From Devosia ginsengisoli (GTDB lineage: Bacteria; Pseudomonadota; Alphaproteobacteria; Rhizobiales; Devosiaceae), in contig NZ_CP042304.1 of NCBI RefSeq assembly GCF_007859655.1, positions 1,426,001 to 1,490,000 on the forward strand: a stretch of 64,000 nt of DNA, written 5' to 3'. Numbering within the stretch: the stretch's first letter is position 1; each line of letters starts with the position of its first letter. A model generated the notes under the pieces. It was given only the letters and a program-made list of their open reading frames with translations. It was not told the DNA's origin and did no database searches. Shown in pieces: positions 8,061 to 16,830 of this stretch. The position numbers were made by a program, and so were the translations under genes.

Positions 8061-9011
8061 CTACTTTCCCGCGTCCCGGCCGTTCTGGCCCTTCTTTACA
8101 GCCAAGCGCCAACCGCTGTCAGGCGTATCTGGCTTGAACGGACCATCCTTCTGCGCAATCCAGTAGGAACCGCCCCAGGTGACGCCATTGCCCTTCCGAT
8201 AGCCGACGCCCTCGCGGTAAACGCCGCGGTCAAAGACAACCGGGAGGGCGAATTCCTTGACGCCATCGCCCCGGGCGAAGCGCAGCGATACGCCTTCATC
8301 GCTTTCGACAAGATCAAGCTCATCGAAGCCAAAACCGTCACGACCAGCGGCGCCGTCAGCGCCCTTCGCGCCGTCGCTGCCATCACGTCCATCACGGCCG
8401 GCAATCAGGCCTACATCAACCGTGGCGCCGCTAGTCAGGGTCAACACCAGGTGCCCATCCTTGCTCTGGACGGCACCGGCCAACCCCACACCATCCTTGC
8501 CATCGGCACCATCCATGCCGGGGCTGCCATTCGCACCGTCCTTGCCGGGCAGTCCGTCCTTACCGTCAATACCGGGGGCGCCATCTTTCCCGTCGATACC
8601 GTTCGGGCCAGGTGCGCCGTCCTTGCCATCCACGCCGTCGCGGCCCGGCTCACCATCCTTGCCATCCATGCCGGCGGCGCCGTCTTGCCCATCGATACCG
8701 TCACGTCCATCTTTGCCGGCCACGGGAGGATTGGCCGCCAGGTACCGCGCCACTGCGTCGGCGATCTGCTCAGCAGTCACCGGCTCAGCGTCTTTCCCGT
8801 CCTGGCCAGGGGCACCGTCGGCGCCATCTCGACCGTCGGTTCCGTCCTTGCCATTCAGCCCATCGCGGCCGTCCTGGGGCTTCGGCATGTCGGCAATCAC
8901 CTGCTCAAGCTCGGCAACGCGGGTAACCAGCGGCTCGACCATCTGGCCGATCAACTTGCCGATAACTGGCGCCATGCCCTTCATCAGAAGGGCGATTTCC
9001 GTTTCCTTCAT
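8061..9011 (-). CDS. Collagen-like phage protein with C-terminal carbohydrate-binding-like domain
   Basis: Residues 1-45 are helical (MKETEIALLMKGMAPVIGKL). Then come two blocks of Gly-X-Y triplets (about 47-75 and 100-175, rich in GKDG, GRDG, GAPG) and a shorter third (about 205-228). The C-terminus carries an aromatic WGGSYWIAQKDGPFKPDTPD motif, like short carbohydrate-binding modules of chitinase type or phage fibre tips. Collagen-like repeats in phages usually form trimeric fibres. Here the gene overlaps portal (TGATG) and precedes the connector, so it may be a head or neck fibre. A plus-strand Pro/Ser-rich frame over it is its shadow. Confidence 0.85.
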   Translation of the reverse strand: MKETEIALLMKGMAPVIGKLIGQMVEPLVTRVAELEQVIADMPKPQDGRDGLNGKDGTDGRDGADGAPGQDGKDAEPVTAEQIADAVARYLAANPPVAGKDGRDGIDGQDGAAGMDGKDGEPGRDGVDGKDGAPGPNGIDGKDGAPGIDGKDGLPGKDGANGSPGMDGADGKDGVGLAGAVQSKDGHLVLTLTSGATVDVGLIAGRDGRDGSDGAKGADGAAGRDGFGFDELDLVESDEGVSLRFARGDGVKEFALPVVFDRGVYREGVGYRKGNGVTWGGSYWIAQKDGPFKPDTPDSGWRLAVKKGQNGRDAGK

Positions 9012-10390
9012 CAGGCGGCCCTTTTCGGCTTCGGCAGAGCGAGCAGTGGGGAGATTTCCTTGAACTCGGCTTCAAGGATGGATTTGGCAGCCTGGGACAG
9101 CGCATCGCCCGACACCTCGGACTCCAGCTCTGGCTCGGGCGCCGGCGGGACAGGCGCTTCAATGGGTTGAGCATCGCGCCGGGCCAGCCATTCGAGGCTG
9201 TGATCCTGCTCCTGCATATAGACGGTATTTCCGCCCTCAACCGGAGCCAGGTTGAGCCGCTTCCGCTGCTCATTGGGCGTCATCTTGCCCTTGGATTTTT
9301 CCAGCACATCCATTTGTGTGCCGCTGTCCATGCGCAGGAGATTGTCGAGGTCGAATTCGGTGCCCAGCGTTTCGCCAGTCCCAAGCCCTTCGTCGAGACA
9401 AAGCTCGATGCTCTCGATGTGCACCTGCAGGCACTGCGAATAATACTCGGTGTTGAGCGCCTGGACGTTGTTATACGTCGGCTGCGCCCCGATCCCGATC
9501 TTGTAGGGCGGCACATGGTAGGTGGAGCAAACCACCTCGGCAGACCACTTCAGCTGCTCGACCAACTGGGAATCGGTGGCCTTCGAGGTCATCACTTCGT
9601 ACTTGAGCCCATCGCCCAGTACCGCGATCTTTCCGCGGTTCTTCCCGGTGAAGTTGGTTTCCCAATGTTCCTTTAGGCGCGCCGCGGTCTCCGGCTCTAC
9701 CCGGCCAGGCGCTAGCAGCACGCCGCCAGGCATCGAGCCGTTCTGGAAGAACAGCGCCGAGTTGTTCTGGATGTTCAGCCCCTGCGTGGCCGCCAGGCCA
9801 TTCGCGAAGATCGGCGACAGGCCCACGAGCGGGTGAAACATGCAGTTGAACCGGTCGTGGATGATCTCGCGCGCGGGCACCACGACGCGCTCAGGAAGGC
9901 CCGCCAAAGCGTCGGTGTTCAGTTCGTAGAACACATCACCATTATCGGCGATCAGCGGCTTGACGCGCTGCGGATCGAGAATGTGCATCGCCACCACGAC
10001 GCCACGACCGTCGCGCTGCTTCAACGCATAGGTGTTGCCTTGCTGGAGCTTTGACAGCACCCAGCTTTCGTAGAACTGGATGCGGTTCTGGTAGATGTTC
10101 GGCTTCCGCAAAACGGGCGAATAGGCAGAGCGTTTGACCTCCGTCCAGATGCCGTCGCGGCCTTGCTCCACCAGCATGATCCGAAGCTTGGCGATATCAG
10201 AGGCAATCAGCGTCTGACAGGCGAAGACCGCATGGAAAGACAGGACACTTTCCATTTTGACTTCGACGTTACGCTGGAATGCCCCAGCGAAGCTCTCCCG
10301 GATAATCGGCCACCAGCCCCGGTTCTCGTCTGGCTGAGACATGGCCTTTTCGGCACGTTTCCACGAGATCGACATGCCGAAAATCTTCAT
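9011..10390 (-). CDS. Portal protein, HK97 family
   Basis: A 459-aa portal that forms the dodecameric DNA entry channel. Typical segments are SVLSFHAVFACQTLIASDIA near 50, PREFMFHP-like sequence at IIHDRFNCMFHPLVGLSPI near 180, and YKIGIGAQPTYNNVQALNTE near 300. The C-terminal 60 residues are acidic. I chose ATG 10390 (MKIFGMSISW) because it overlaps the upstream stop and has GGAGGCGGC before it; the GTG at 10414 is less likely. Order TerL, protease, capsid, portal is kept but with extra genes between capsid and portal. Confidence 0.93.
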   Translation of the reverse strand: MKIFGMSISWKRAEKAMSQPDENRGWWPIIRESFAGAFQRNVEVKMESVLSFHAVFACQTLIASDIAKLRIMLVEQGRDGIWTEVKRSAYSPVLRKPNIYQNRIQFYESWVLSKLQQGNTYALKQRDGRGVVVAMHILDPQRVKPLIADNGDVFYELNTDALAGLPERVVVPAREIIHDRFNCMFHPLVGLSPIFANGLAATQGLNIQNNSALFFQNGSMPGGVLLAPGRVEPETAARLKEHWETNFTGKNRGKIAVLGDGLKYEVMTSKATDSQLVEQLKWSAEVVCSTYHVPPYKIGIGAQPTYNNVQALNTEYYSQCLQVHIESIELCLDEGLGTGETLGTEFDLDNLLRMDSGTQMDVLEKSKGKMTPNEQRKRLNLAPVEGGNTVYMQEQDHSLEWLARRDAQPIEAPVPPAPEPELESEVSGDALSQAAKSILEAEFKEISPLLALPKPKRAA

Positions 10391-11292
10391 GCCGCCTCCT
10401 TTGTGCGTCCGCACCAGGTTGTGTCTTCAAAGCCGCAGGATCGGGCGATCCGGTCGGCGTGGTCATCATCGTAGGCAATGGCCAGAACCTCGCCCGGCCA
10501 ATGCTCAGCCGCCTCTGGGGAGGCGATGACCGCAGCAAAGTCGCCACCATCAAGCGCGCGCTCGACATCATCCCAGAGGCTCGGCCCATAACCGAGAATG
10601 AGGCAACGACCATCAGTGCCAATCTCGTACCGGCATTTGTCGGGGAACTGCGCCGTTGCCCATGCGCGGAAGCCAGCGGTGCGGGCGCAATCATCGGACA
10701 CCGAAAGCACGTCGGCGCCGGCCGGCGGCGCGCGCCACACTCTGGTCTTTACATCTCGACGGCGCTCGCTCGGAGCCGGGAACAGATTATAATAGAGCGT
10801 CCGCAGCAGGTAGCGGTGACCAGCGAAGCCATCCACGAGGTCTGCGAGGCGCAGGGCATCATAGACCGTGGGCGTGTGCAACCCGAACCACAGCGGCTCC
10901 GCGATGCCCTTGCTGCGCAGTATATCTTGTGTGCTTTCGACATATGCCCTGTACCGGCCCGTCGCCTGCCCGCCCTTCAAATATTCATCGATCGTGCAGA
11001 GATGCTCGTGGCGGAAAGACCACGGTCGCAGCACGAAAATATCGTCGTGCATGACGATGAATTCGCCCTGGACCCCTGCTCCATGGATCGCGGCAACGAT
11101 ATTCGCCGTCGAAGACTGATATCGATCTTCGACCCGGCCAACCGGCACATGCTGCACGGCCTTGCTGATGATGACCGGCTTATCGCCAGCGACAATCACC
11201 CGGTCGTGCGGAACATTGGGCAGAGACCGCAAGGCATAGCGCAATTCGAAGTCTTCAGGCGTGCTCCGGTATGGAATAACCACATCCATCAC
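10387..11292 (-). CDS. Glycosyltransferase-like protein in the head module
   Basis: A 301-aa protein beginning MMDVVIPYRSTPEDFELRYA, a typical nucleotide-sugar-binding first strand, with EFIVMHDDIFVLRPW near residue 80. This DDD-type acidic motif follows a hydrophobic strand, as in GT-A and Stealth-like sugar-phosphate transferases. It overlaps portal and a second glycosyltransferase-like gene by 4 bases each, so the two probably work together. Possible targets are the phage's own capsid, DNA or a host surface glycan; the sequence does not decide. Confidence 0.7.
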   Translation of the reverse strand: MMDVVIPYRSTPEDFELRYALRSLPNVPHDRVIVAGDKPVIISKAVQHVPVGRVEDRYQSSTANIVAAIHGAGVQGEFIVMHDDIFVLRPWSFRHEHLCTIDEYLKGGQATGRYRAYVESTQDILRSKGIAEPLWFGLHTPTVYDALRLADLVDGFAGHRYLLRTLYYNLFPAPSERRRDVKTRVWRAPPAGADVLSVSDDCARTAGFRAWATAQFPDKCRYEIGTDGRCLILGYGPSLWDDVERALDGGDFAAVIASPEAAEHWPGEVLAIAYDDDHADRIARSCGFEDTTWCGRTKEAA

Positions 11293-12038
11293 GCTGTACT
11301 CACTCGGCGCCAGCCATTTGTGATGCGGGCCTCGATCTGTTTCAGCGACTGCTGAAACGTCGAGGAAACGCCCAGCGCATCGTCAATGTGGGCAATGCCC
11401 TCAGCCACGCTCGCGACCCCGGTCATCACATTGGCATTGAAATTTGCGCCAAGCTGGCGCTCGAAATCCGCACTGGACAGGATCAAGCCGCCGAAATCCT
11501 TGCCGAAAATCATAACCTTCAGGCCGATTTCCATCATCTCGAGCGCGCACCTGCCGACGCCGATGCCATAGCGGTAGTGCGCGACCCGTTCGAGCGCTTC
11601 CCGCTGGTCTTTCACCCCGGCAACCGTGTCGAAGTTCAGACCCGCCAGCCGATCGAAGGACTTGCGCTTATCGCCGATGATATTTCCGTAGTAGACCCAC
11701 CCCCTAGCAGGCCGGTGCGCAGGAAGTGCCGAAGCGTCAACGGCGTTCGGTATCCACAACCCACGCGAGCCAAGGGTCTCGGCCAAATCCTTATAGGTGG
11801 TGACGAACAGCTTCGTTTTGCTGCTCAAGTCTGCATGTGTGCGCTCGTGCAGATACTGCACGGTCGCGTCAGGAACTTTGCCGCAGGTGGCAATCGAATC
11901 CGCCGGCCCAAGCAGCCCCCGCCAGATTGGCAAGTGCCATTTGCATATGTCCTGGGAGTATGTGAACGCGCCATTGGTCCGGTGGAGCCGGTCATAGCGG
12001 GCCCGCCAAACAGGATGGCCATGGTCATAGACAATCAC
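11289..12038 (-). CDS. Glycosyltransferase-like protein (GT-B type) in the head module
   Basis: A 249-aa protein with GWVYYGNIIGDKRKSFDRL near residue 113, resembling the start of the second Rossmann half of GT-B glycosyltransferases, and YRYGIGVGRCALEMMEIGLK near 155, where such enzymes bind the nucleotide sugar. The N-terminal part (MIVYDHGHPVWRARYDRLHR) fits the acceptor domain; the protein is short for a full GT-B enzyme. It stands between the capsid-side 118-aa gene and the first glycosyltransferase-like gene. Function is inferred from fold-like motifs. Confidence 0.65.
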   Translation of the reverse strand: MIVYDHGHPVWRARYDRLHRTNGAFTYSQDICKWHLPIWRGLLGPADSIATCGKVPDATVQYLHERTHADLSSKTKLFVTTYKDLAETLGSRGLWIPNAVDASALPAHRPARGWVYYGNIIGDKRKSFDRLAGLNFDTVAGVKDQREALERVAHYRYGIGVGRCALEMMEIGLKVMIFGKDFGGLILSSADFERQLGANFNANVMTGVASVAEGIAHIDDALGVSSTFQQSLKQIEARITNGWRRVSTA

Positions 12039-12047
12039 CGGTGAGCG

Positions 12048-12401
12048 CTACGACGCGAGCGCCAGATCAATGCGACGCTGCAACTCGACAGCATCCCACC
12101 CCGCGAAGGCCCTCTTGCCGACGAGGGTCTGATAGTCGGCGCGCAGCTTGTTTAGCGCGTCCTTGTCACCGTCAGGGATTTTCGAGCCGCCCTTTTTACC
12201 ATTGGCATCATGGGGCTGCTTCGCCCTCTGGATGATTTGCGCTGGCGGAGCGTCGATCTTGCCAGGGGTTCTGGTCGCCTTGGCTTTGCCGATCGCGACG
12301 AGGATTTGCGCATCTCGATGGGTGCGCGTGGTGAAATAATCACCCGCTTGCAGGCGCCGGGTGGCATAGACCAGTGATTTAGTGGCTACAAGATCACGCA
12401 T
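12048..12401 (-). CDS. Hypothetical phage protein downstream of capsid, 117 aa
   Basis: I chose ATG 12401 (MRDLVATKSLVYATRRLQ) because GGAGG stands 6 bases before it. The N-terminal part resembles the small head-accessory proteins that handle the region after the capsid gene (AGDYFTTRTHRDAQILVAIG), and the C-terminal 40 residues form a helical domain (ALNKLRADYQTLVGKRAFAG) similar in pattern to small HeH/LEM-like helices. No firm family. Confidence 0.7.
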   Translation of the reverse strand: MRDLVATKSLVYATRRLQAGDYFTTRTHRDAQILVAIGKAKATRTPGKIDAPPAQIIQRAKQPHDANGKKGGSKIPDGDKDALNKLRADYQTLVGKRAFAGWDAVELQRRIDLALAS

Positions 12402-12464
12402 TTGCGCCTCCATTGGAGATCAGTGGGCAGCAGCGCCGCCCACTGGATTGACTAAAGCGGAGCC

Positions 12465-13841
12465 TTACGAGGCCGGGATGGCGCCGTAATCAGCATCGCC
12501 GATGAAGGCGACAGCCGACGCGCGGCGCTTGGCGAAGTTCAGCGGACGCACGACCTTGATGGCCACCGAATCCGTCTGGAACATCGACACGACGCTGGTA
12601 TTGGCCACCGGCGTATCGGACGCGCCGTCGGGTGCATTGTCCATCTGGATCGCCGCCTCGGTGGAGAGCGAAACTTCCACGCCCCGATCCCCGATCTTGT
12701 AGATATCGGAGGGCTTCAGGAGGATCAGATCCCCGGCACCGACATTGCCGCCGGCCACGAGCGGGTCACCGAGCAGAGCGCCACCGTTGGCGGACAGGCC
12801 AGGGAAAGCCCAGTTGCCGAGCGCATTCTGCATCAGGCCGAGGGCCTTCGACAGGGACTGCGTGCTGACGAACTGCAGACCATCGGCGTTATTTGCGGCG
12901 ATGAAGGCAGCGTAGAGCGCCTTCACGTCAGCAATAACGCCGTCGATGTCACTGCCGGCACTGGTGCCAGCCGAAACGCCGTTGAGAATGCCCGCCGGCG
13001 AGACACCAGACACAGCAGCGCCGGTACCAAGGAAGGTCTGATCGACGCGCTGAGCGGAGGCTTCGACCAGAGCATCGCGCACCAGGCGTTCAGCAGAGGG
13101 CGAGGAATCGCGCAGCAGTTCCTTGGACACCACGGCCAGAGCCGCGACCTTCAGGGGCGTGAGGTTCACATCCATGAAGTCAGCCTTGCTGAGCGGGATG
13201 GACTTCGACTGGCCAACCCAGTAGCCGGTCGCCGCGCCATCCTGGCCGGCGATGTTGACGTTGGCAGGGACTTCCCGCAGAGGCAGCTTGTCGAAAACGG
13301 TACGGCTGTACAGATATTCGATGAAGTCGCCTGTGTAGCGGTCGATATGGACCAGTTCGGCGCCCCATTCACCGGACTCGGTGCCGCCACCGGCCACCGC
13401 GGCCTTGATGGATTCCACCAGCTGCGGATTTTGCTGCCCCCAGCGCTTGTGGGCAACGCCAACGGCCGAGACATCATCGATGCGGGCCAGGGTCTTGGCG
13501 ATCACCATGCGGGTGTAGTTCTGGCCCTCGAAGGCCTCGTCCTTGTCGCCCCGCTTCAGGACGATGGGATTCGCCAGGTCGCGGGATTCGTTTCCGGACT
13601 TCAAGGTCGTGCCGTCAACCGGCTTAGCCGTGGAAGCATTGGCCTTTTCCATGGCGCGAAGGCGCTTGAGGTGATCGTCGATCTCGACGATGTCGGCCTC
13701 GTTGCCGTCGAAGGTCTCCTTCTGCTCCTTGTCGAGCGTGGAGCCATCTTCGGCCGCCTTGTTCATGATGGTCTCGTTGGCGGCGACGAGCGAAGCACGC
13801 TTCTGCTCGAAAGCCGTAATCTGTTCAGAAATCTTGCTCAT
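12465..13841 (-). CDS. Major capsid protein, HK97 family
   Basis: 458 aa. An N-terminal coiled-coil delta-like domain (about 1-110: SEQITAFEQKRASLVAANET, ADIVEIDDHLKRLRAM) is normally removed by the prohead protease. The HK97-fold body includes EYLYSRTVFDKLPLREVPAN, PLKVAALAVVSKELLRDSSP and the C-terminal VAIKVVRPLNFAKRRASAVA. It overlaps the protease stop by 4 bases, the classic protease-capsid pair. Confidence 0.95.
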   Translation of the reverse strand: MSKISEQITAFEQKRASLVAANETIMNKAAEDGSTLDKEQKETFDGNEADIVEIDDHLKRLRAMEKANASTAKPVDGTTLKSGNESRDLANPIVLKRGDKDEAFEGQNYTRMVIAKTLARIDDVSAVGVAHKRWGQQNPQLVESIKAAVAGGGTESGEWGAELVHIDRYTGDFIEYLYSRTVFDKLPLREVPANVNIAGQDGAATGYWVGQSKSIPLSKADFMDVNLTPLKVAALAVVSKELLRDSSPSAERLVRDALVEASAQRVDQTFLGTGAAVSGVSPAGILNGVSAGTSAGSDIDGVIADVKALYAAFIAANNADGLQFVSTQSLSKALGLMQNALGNWAFPGLSANGGALLGDPLVAGGNVGAGDLILLKPSDIYKIGDRGVEVSLSTEAAIQMDNAPDGASDTPVANTSVVSMFQTDSVAIKVVRPLNFAKRRASAVAFIGDADYGAIPAS

Positions 13842-14449
13842 TGGTTTGTCCTCACAATCGAGCGAATAACGAAGGGTTTCGCCCGGTCGCGGGCAGGTTC
13901 ATCCAGCTTGACCACACGGCCCGTTTTGCCGGTCGCGGCAGGGTCGGTGTCATCGGGATTGGCTTCGGCGTCGGTCGCCGCCTTCAGCGCCGCGGCGTCG
14001 TATTGCTTGATGGACTGGATCGAGGCATCGGCATTGGCCGGAATGGTGACGGCCGAAAGCTCCAGCCACTCCCACTTCTCGAAAATCATGCCCCAAGAGT
14101 TCGGGATCTGCTCGGTGTCGATGCCGCGGAAGCCGATGGAGAGGCCTCGCACCAGGCCGGCCTTGATATATTTCCAGGCACGCTCGACATCGTCGTGCAC
14201 ACCCTTGGCGATCTCGGCGGTGATCTCGATGCCCTTCTTCGAAACCTTCGCCTCTATGACATGGCCAATCGGCTGCCGGCTGTCGTGCTGGTAGAGGAAT
14301 GGGATGGGCAGGGTGAAGACGGCACCCTCAGGCATCACGATATCGCCTGCCCGGTCGGTCTTGGGCGTCGAGGCAATGCCAGTGATGCGGCGAGATTCTT
14401 CATCCAGATCCTTGATCTCAAGGACGCTGTAGGCTCGGGTCATGGTCAT
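13838..14449 (-). CDS. Prohead protease, HK97 family
   Basis: 203 aa. A serine protease of the HK97 maturation family that cuts the capsid delta domain. Visible motifs are ITGIASTPKTDRAGDIVMPE near 23, PFLYQHDSRQPIGHV with the catalytic His near 53, and RGLSIGFRG with the catalytic Ser near 104. It lies between TerL and capsid. The C-terminal tail (KAATDAEANPDDTDPAATGK) is low complexity and probably self-cleaved. Confidence 0.93.
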   Translation of the reverse strand: MTMTRAYSVLEIKDLDEESRRITGIASTPKTDRAGDIVMPEGAVFTLPIPFLYQHDSRQPIGHVIEAKVSKKGIEITAEIAKGVHDDVERAWKYIKAGLVRGLSIGFRGIDTEQIPNSWGMIFEKWEWLELSAVTIPANADASIQSIKQYDAAALKAATDAEANPDDTDPAATGKTGRVVKLDEPARDRAKPFVIRSIVRTNQ

Positions 14450-14467
14450 GGAGGTGTCCCTTCCGGG

Positions 14468-16318
14468 TTACACGATGATGAGTTGGTATTCAGCGACGGG
14501 CGGCTCGCCCAATTCATTGTCGGCGGCGCCGGCCGCCATCGCCGAAGTCACCAGCCCGTCGATGCGACCGCGACTGCGGTCCTTATCGAAAGCCCGGTTT
14601 TCCTGCCCATCGCTCACGACATGAGCGTTGGCAGCGCACGACGTGGTGACCGGAGAATCCTCGATGGTGATGGTCTTGGCCAAAATGCGGTCTTCGAACC
14701 TCTCGATGCTCCTGGGCATCGTCAGTTGCTTTTCCTCGAACCTAACCATCTTGCCTTGGGCGTGGCTGACCAGTTTCAGCCCCTGCCCTGCAGGCTTGTC
14801 CGGCCCCTCGAATTTCCAGACCGGCAGGCCGATTTGCTCACATGCCGCGATGAAGTCGGCGATGCCGGCCGGATCAAATGCCAGAAACTCAACATCATGC
14901 TCGGCGCATATCTCCGCGACCTGCTGCGCGATGAAAGACTTGTCGATCACAGCACCATCCACGGCGGTGATCAGCTTCGCTTCAACCCACTCGACGTAGG
15001 GCGCCTGATCGGCAATGGAGCGCTCCTTGAGCCGATCCCGCACCGTCCAGTACCAAGTCTTTTCCCAAAGATGCCCCTTGGCATCGAGCCAGGCCGCAGT
15101 GAGCGCGGTCAGGTCATTCTTCTTTGACAAATCCAGTGACAGCCAGCACTTGCAGTCCTTGAGCTTCGCAGGATCAACCTTGCCAAGGACCGCCATCCAG
15201 GCGTCCTCGGCAATCCAGAACTCGCTGGCGCCGACCGGGATGCCGAAATACAGCCGCTTGGTCGATAGCGCTGTCGAGAGCATCTGCTTGGCCGTGTTGA
15301 CCATGCCGTCGATGTTCTCGCGTGGGAACGTGATGCCCAGCGCCGGCAGCGATTTCGTCCAAACCTCAGGGTTCTCGAAGACCGTCTCGTGGTCCCTGGC
15401 ATCGACCCTCGCGATGAATGCGAACGCCTCATCATCGAAGAATTTGCCCGTGGCGACCTTCTGATAGAACGCCGAATAGTTCGAGCCGACGATCTGATCA
15501 ACCGCCGGGGTATTGGTCCCCAGCAGCATCAGAGCATCGCCCGGCATCTTGCCGATAGCGGCTTTCCACACCTCGATCGACGTGTTCGACTTGAATTCGT
15601 GGATCTCGTCGGCTGCGACCAAAATCGGCTTCGGTCCCGAGACCGCTTCGCCGTTGGCCAGGGCTTGGAATAGCGAACCTGACTCCGGGAACTCGACCTT
15701 CCATGCATTGTCACCTTCACCACGGATCAGTGCGATACCGCGCTCGACCAGCGTGTCGGCTTCGTCAACCTCTTCCCCTGGTGCCGGAGGGATAGGCCCG
15801 CGACACATGGCAACCGCGTCCTTGAACAGGACGTTCGCCGTGTTCCGGTCCTGGCCGATGGCAAATGCCTTGGCGCGAGGAATTCCATAAAAGCCCGTCA
15901 TGTAGAGGCCAGTCGCGGCCATGAACGGCGACTTGGCCTGGCCTTTCCCAGTCTCAAGCCATGCAGAGCGAAAACGCATGCGGCCTGACGTTTTCCGCCA
16001 GCCGAACAGCGAACCAGCGACAAAGACATGCCAGGGCAAAAGCTCGAATGGCTTTCCGACCTTCGCCCCTTCGCTGATGGTCAGCATCGCCGGGTAGAAC
16101 CCGATAGCATGAGCCGCTCGGTCAGGCTCCCAACGGAGCCCGCGATCCGGGCCATGCTTCAGGTCATTCAGATGACGCTGGCATGCAGCAATCTCAAACT
16201 CGCCAGGCAAGCTGCCATCTGGCCGGCGGCCTTTGACGACAGCCTTGGCGTAGTCAGTGGTTGGATCAGCCTTTCTTTGCGAGGTAGCTGTCGGCTGCCC
16301 TTGGCGCTTTCTTACCAT
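14468..16318 (-). CDS. Terminase large subunit
   Basis: 616 aa from ATG 16318 (MVRKRQGQPTATSQRKADPT), overlapping TerS by 53 bases; an upstream start would lengthen that overlap. The ATPase part has a modified Walker A (ETGKGQAKSPFMAATG) and Walker B (KPILVAADEIHEF). The nuclease part has SLDLSKKNDLTALTAAW and EFLAFDPAGIADFIA with the acidic metal ligands. It packages DNA into the prohead and cuts it. It belongs to the HK97-like/Terminase_1 group. Confidence 0.95.
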   Translation of the reverse strand: MVRKRQGQPTATSQRKADPTTDYAKAVVKGRRPDGSLPGEFEIAACQRHLNDLKHGPDRGLRWEPDRAAHAIGFYPAMLTISEGAKVGKPFELLPWHVFVAGSLFGWRKTSGRMRFRSAWLETGKGQAKSPFMAATGLYMTGFYGIPRAKAFAIGQDRNTANVLFKDAVAMCRGPIPPAPGEEVDEADTLVERGIALIRGEGDNAWKVEFPESGSLFQALANGEAVSGPKPILVAADEIHEFKSNTSIEVWKAAIGKMPGDALMLLGTNTPAVDQIVGSNYSAFYQKVATGKFFDDEAFAFIARVDARDHETVFENPEVWTKSLPALGITFPRENIDGMVNTAKQMLSTALSTKRLYFGIPVGASEFWIAEDAWMAVLGKVDPAKLKDCKCWLSLDLSKKNDLTALTAAWLDAKGHLWEKTWYWTVRDRLKERSIADQAPYVEWVEAKLITAVDGAVIDKSFIAQQVAEICAEHDVEFLAFDPAGIADFIAACEQIGLPVWKFEGPDKPAGQGLKLVSHAQGKMVRFEEKQLTMPRSIERFEDRILAKTITIEDSPVTTSCAANAHVVSDGQENRAFDKDRSRGRIDGLVTSAMAAGAADNELGEPPVAEYQLIIV

Positions 16319-16703
16319 TTGGCACCTTCGTCGCAGCAGCACGCCGACGTGGCGAAAGCCCGAACTCCTGCTCGAGCACCGCGGCATCGGATGCCGCGTC
16401 GCGCATTACGGTGAAGTGCGGCGATGTTCTGGCAATCGCCCGGCTGTTCCCCCGCTTCGGTTTGGACACCGCGCCATGCTCTGCGACCTCGCGCAACGCC
16501 CGGTCGTAAATCACATAGGCGACGATGAGGCGCTGAAGGGCATGCCCGTTGCCGGGAGCCATCAACTGGCGTTCGCGCAGCTCAGTGGTGATGACCCGCC
16601 AATGCTCTCGCGCCGCGGCGATCTCCAGCACATCCGAGAACAGCGATTCCCAGTCTGGCTCCGGGACGATCTCACCGGTGCCATCGATGCTGATTACGCT
16701 CAT
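16266..16703 (-). CDS. Terminase small subunit, P27 family
   Basis: 145 aa. Helical DNA-recognition subunit with a P27-type pattern: AAAREHWRVITTELRERQLM, LQRLIVAYVIYDRALREVAE, and the C-terminal SPHFTVMRDAASDAAVLEQE followed by FGLSPRRRA. It selects the packaging start and guides TerL, which it overlaps. The HNH nuclease upstream is the usual partner in HK97-like cos phages. Confidence 0.92.
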   Translation of the reverse strand: MSVISIDGTGEIVPEPDWESLFSDVLEIAAAREHWRVITTELRERQLMAPGNGHALQRLIVAYVIYDRALREVAEHGAVSKPKRGNSRAIARTSPHFTVMRDAASDAAVLEQEFGLSPRRRAAATKVPNGKKAPRAADSYLAKKG

Positions 16704-16830
16704 GACACATCACCCCCTTCGGGGGTGGCCCCAACTTTTACTTCTGAAACTGCTCTCGGTGCGAACGCTTGGACCCAGCCGGTGGAGGCCCTAGGCCGCC
16801 TGAACTTTCAGCATACCCCCCCTAGATGGC
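16704..16830. other. Gap between HNH nuclease and TerS, candidate cos region
   Basis: 127 bases without a gene. It holds a perfect 6-bp GC stem with a TTCG loop (CACCCCCTTCGGGGGTG, 16711-16727) just before terS, and a run of seven C near 16815. Cos sites of HK97-like phages with an HNH next to terS usually lie here. No cohesive-end sequence can be read directly, so this is a positional suggestion. Confidence 0.3.

Noticed and set aside
8440..8900. Short-period DNA repeats that could look like a CRISPR array
   Set aside because: They are the codon-level repeats of the collagen-like protein; there are no unique spacers of even length and no cas genes.
7599..9170. 523-aa and 268-aa plus-strand frames over the collagen-like gene
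   Set aside because: Their repeats (PSRPS, AIHAG) are the reverse reading of Gly-X-Y triplets.
13841..15127. 428-aa plus-strand frame opposite protease and terminase
   Set aside because: The minus-strand protease and terminase are clear; this is a shadow.
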